The notes beneath the pieces are model-generated. The model ran no database searches, had not been told where the DNA came from, and was given only the letters and a program-made list of their open reading frames with translations. A program made the translations under genes and the position numbers. From positions 1 through 7,108 of the forward strand of contig CAOKJJ010000225.1 of the NCBI GenBank assembly GCA_948468465.1: a stretch of DNA of 7,108 bases, in the 5' to 3' direction. Shown here piece after piece: positions 6,142 through 7,108 of the stretch. The stretch's first letter is position 1, and each line of letters begins with the position of its first letter. Source of the DNA: an uncultured Eubacterium sp. GTDB lineage: Bacteria; Bacillota_A; Clostridia; Lachnospirales; Lachnospiraceae.

Positions 6142-6993
6142 ATGAATGAAAAGTACAAGTCTATGGAAAAAAACCGTAAGATTGGAAAATTTGTCATTTA
6201 TTTTCTGCTCATACTTGTTTCACTGCTGATGATTATACCGTTTCTGTGGATGGTTTCGGCATCCATTAAGACAAACACGGAAGTATTTAAAATGACGCCG
6301 TTTCAGTTTATACCGGATAAGCCGAGACTGGAGAATTATTCCGAAATCTGGCAGAAAATACCGCTGCTGCGTTTTATCGGCAATACCGTATTTCTGACGA
6401 TTGTGGTAACAGCGCTGCAGCTTTTTACCAGCAGCTTTGCGGCATACGCGTTTGCAAAACTGGATTTTAAGCATAAAAATGTACTGTTTTTAGCCTACAT
6501 AGCAACGATTGCCATGCCGTGGCAGGTGTACATGGTGCCGCAGTTTATCATGATGCGGGGCATGGGGCTGAATGACAAATTACTGGCTATGATCTGCCTG
6601 CAGGCGTTTTCGGCATTCGGTGTATTTATGATGAAGCAGTTTTATGAAGGCATTCCGGATTCGCTGTGTGAAGCGGCAAGAATCGACGGCATGAGCGAAT
6701 ATCAGATTTATGCGACGATTATGCTGCCGCTGTCGAAGCCGGCACTGTCGACGCTGACGATTTTTACATTTGTAAATACATGGAACGACTATTTAGGACC
6801 GCTGATTTATTTGAAAACAGAGAGCAAGAAGACGATACAGCTTGGGCTGCGTATGTTTATCGGACAGTATGCAGCGGAATACGGGCTGATTATGGCTGGC
6901 TCCCTGATTACACTGATACCGGTTATCATTGTATTCTTATCCCTGCAGAAATATTTTGTAGAAGGCGTGGCATCTACTGGGGTCAAAGGATAA
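6142..6993 (+). CDS. Sugar ABC transporter permease 2 (CUT1, MalG/UgpE-like)
   Basis: This 283-residue protein is the second channel subunit and pairs with the preceding permease. Membrane segments are visible at about 15-39, 77-105, 112-137, 145-165, 199-220 and 247-270. The EAA loop begins at residue 177, 'EAARIDGMSEYQIYATIMLP', and carries on into 'LSKPAL', the classic form for MalG-type subunits. The C-terminus 'QKYFVEGVASTGVKG' matches the usual end of this family, so the stop at 6991 is natural. The start at 6142 follows AAGGAGGG (6128-6135), which overlaps the stop codon of the first permease, so the two are probably translationally coupled. No ATPase gene follows in the window; the complex likely uses a shared MsmX-type ATPase encoded elsewhere, as is common for CUT1 systems in Bacillota. 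Confidence 0.95.
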   Translation: MNEKYKSMEKNRKIGKFVIYFLLILVSLLMIIPFLWMVSASIKTNTEVFKMTPFQFIPDKPRLENYSEIWQKIPLLRFIGNTVFLTIVVTALQLFTSSFAAYAFAKLDFKHKNVLFLAYIATIAMPWQVYMVPQFIMMRGMGLNDKLLAMICLQAFSAFGVFMMKQFYEGIPDSLCEAARIDGMSEYQIYATIMLPLSKPALSTLTIFTFVNTWNDYLGPLIYLKTESKKTIQLGLRMFIGQYAAEYGLIMAGSLITLIPVIIVFLSLQKYFVEGVASTGVKG

Positions 6994-6999
6994 CCTGCT

Positions 7000-7108
7000 T
7001 TGCGGAGAATCATTGATATTGTGGTGGCTGTCCGGACGCTGGATGAGGGGCGGGGCCTGGATTTTGGCTCCTATTCCAGAATGTTAAGAATCCCTAAGCA
7101 TTCTGCAT
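7000..7108 (+). other. Open frame after permease 2, possible gene fragment or start of an unrecognised gene
   Basis: After the permease stop the same frame stays open to the window edge (37 codons from 6994; 36 from a TTG at 7000). The TTG would have AAAGGA at 6985-6990, a modest ribosome site nine bases away. There is no ATG until 7081. The peptide includes 'VVAVRTLDEGRGLDFG' and 'SRMLRIPKHSA'. The latter loosely resembles the 'FRxPKxSAY' segment near the end of the catalytic domain of family 2 glycoside hydrolases. If so, this would be the tail of a broken enzyme gene rather than a normal start. The resemblance is from memory and weak. The other two plus-strand frames and all minus-strand frames carry stops or lack starts. 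Confidence 0.25.
7077..7105. repeat. Inverted repeat near the right edge
   Basis: CAGAATG (7077-7083) and CATTCTG (7099-7105) are perfect seven-base arms. TTA at 7084-7086 and TAA at 7095-7097 can extend the stem past one bulged G around an eight-base loop. No T-run is visible before the window ends three bases later, so a terminator cannot be confirmed. The arms lie inside the open frame described for this end. Confidence 0.4.

Noticed and set aside
1..7108. CRISPR arrays, tRNA or rRNA genes, toxin-antitoxin or defence genes
   Set aside because: No regularly spaced repeats, no cloverleaf or rRNA-like sequence, and every substantial coding region is accounted for by the two-component pair and the transporter.

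Overview
The window looks like chromosomal DNA of a low-to-mid GC Gram-positive anaerobe, most likely a Clostridia/Lachnospiraceae-type gut bacterium. The reasons are strong AGGAGG-type ribosome binding sites, a lipoprotein transport protein, AT-rich intergenic DNA beside genes of moderate GC, and a YesM/YesN-type two-component pair divergent from a sugar ABC transporter. The taxonomic call is inference from gene style, not from a marker gene.

Layout. Positions 1-54 (+) are the last bases of a group II intron: the 3' strand of domain V, then a complete domain VI with a bulged branch-point A at 48. The rest of the intron lies left of the window. Next, on the minus strand, come an AraC-type response regulator (46-1593) and its upstream partner, a membrane sensor histidine kinase (1587-3437). 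Their reading frames overlap by 7 bases. A 336-base intergenic region (3438-3773) holds two divergent promoters and several repeats that could be operator sites. On the plus strand follow a lipoprotein solute-binding protein (3774-5189) and two inner-membrane permeases (5209-6129, 6142-6993), a typical CUT1 carbohydrate importer without its own ATPase. The last 115 bases contain no recognised complete gene, only an open frame that may be a fragment of a glycoside hydrolase or the start of an unrecognised gene.

How it works together. The kinase probably senses an extracellular sugar or oligosaccharide signal and phosphorylates the regulator, which should switch on the divergent transporter. 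The importer would capture the sugar at the cell surface and pass it through the two permeases, powered by an ATPase encoded elsewhere (an MsmX-like shared subunit is usual). The substrate cannot be read from the sequence.

The most notable point is that the regulator does not end naturally. Its last native codon is the Lys of 'KVFK' in the second helix-turn-helix of the AraC domain. The following Val-Glu-stop is read from the antisense strand of the intron's 3' end. The intron is opposite in orientation to the gene, so its splicing cannot repair the regulator mRNA. The control circuit of this transporter is therefore probably altered or broken in this strain. I found no evidence for a wholly new kind of system.
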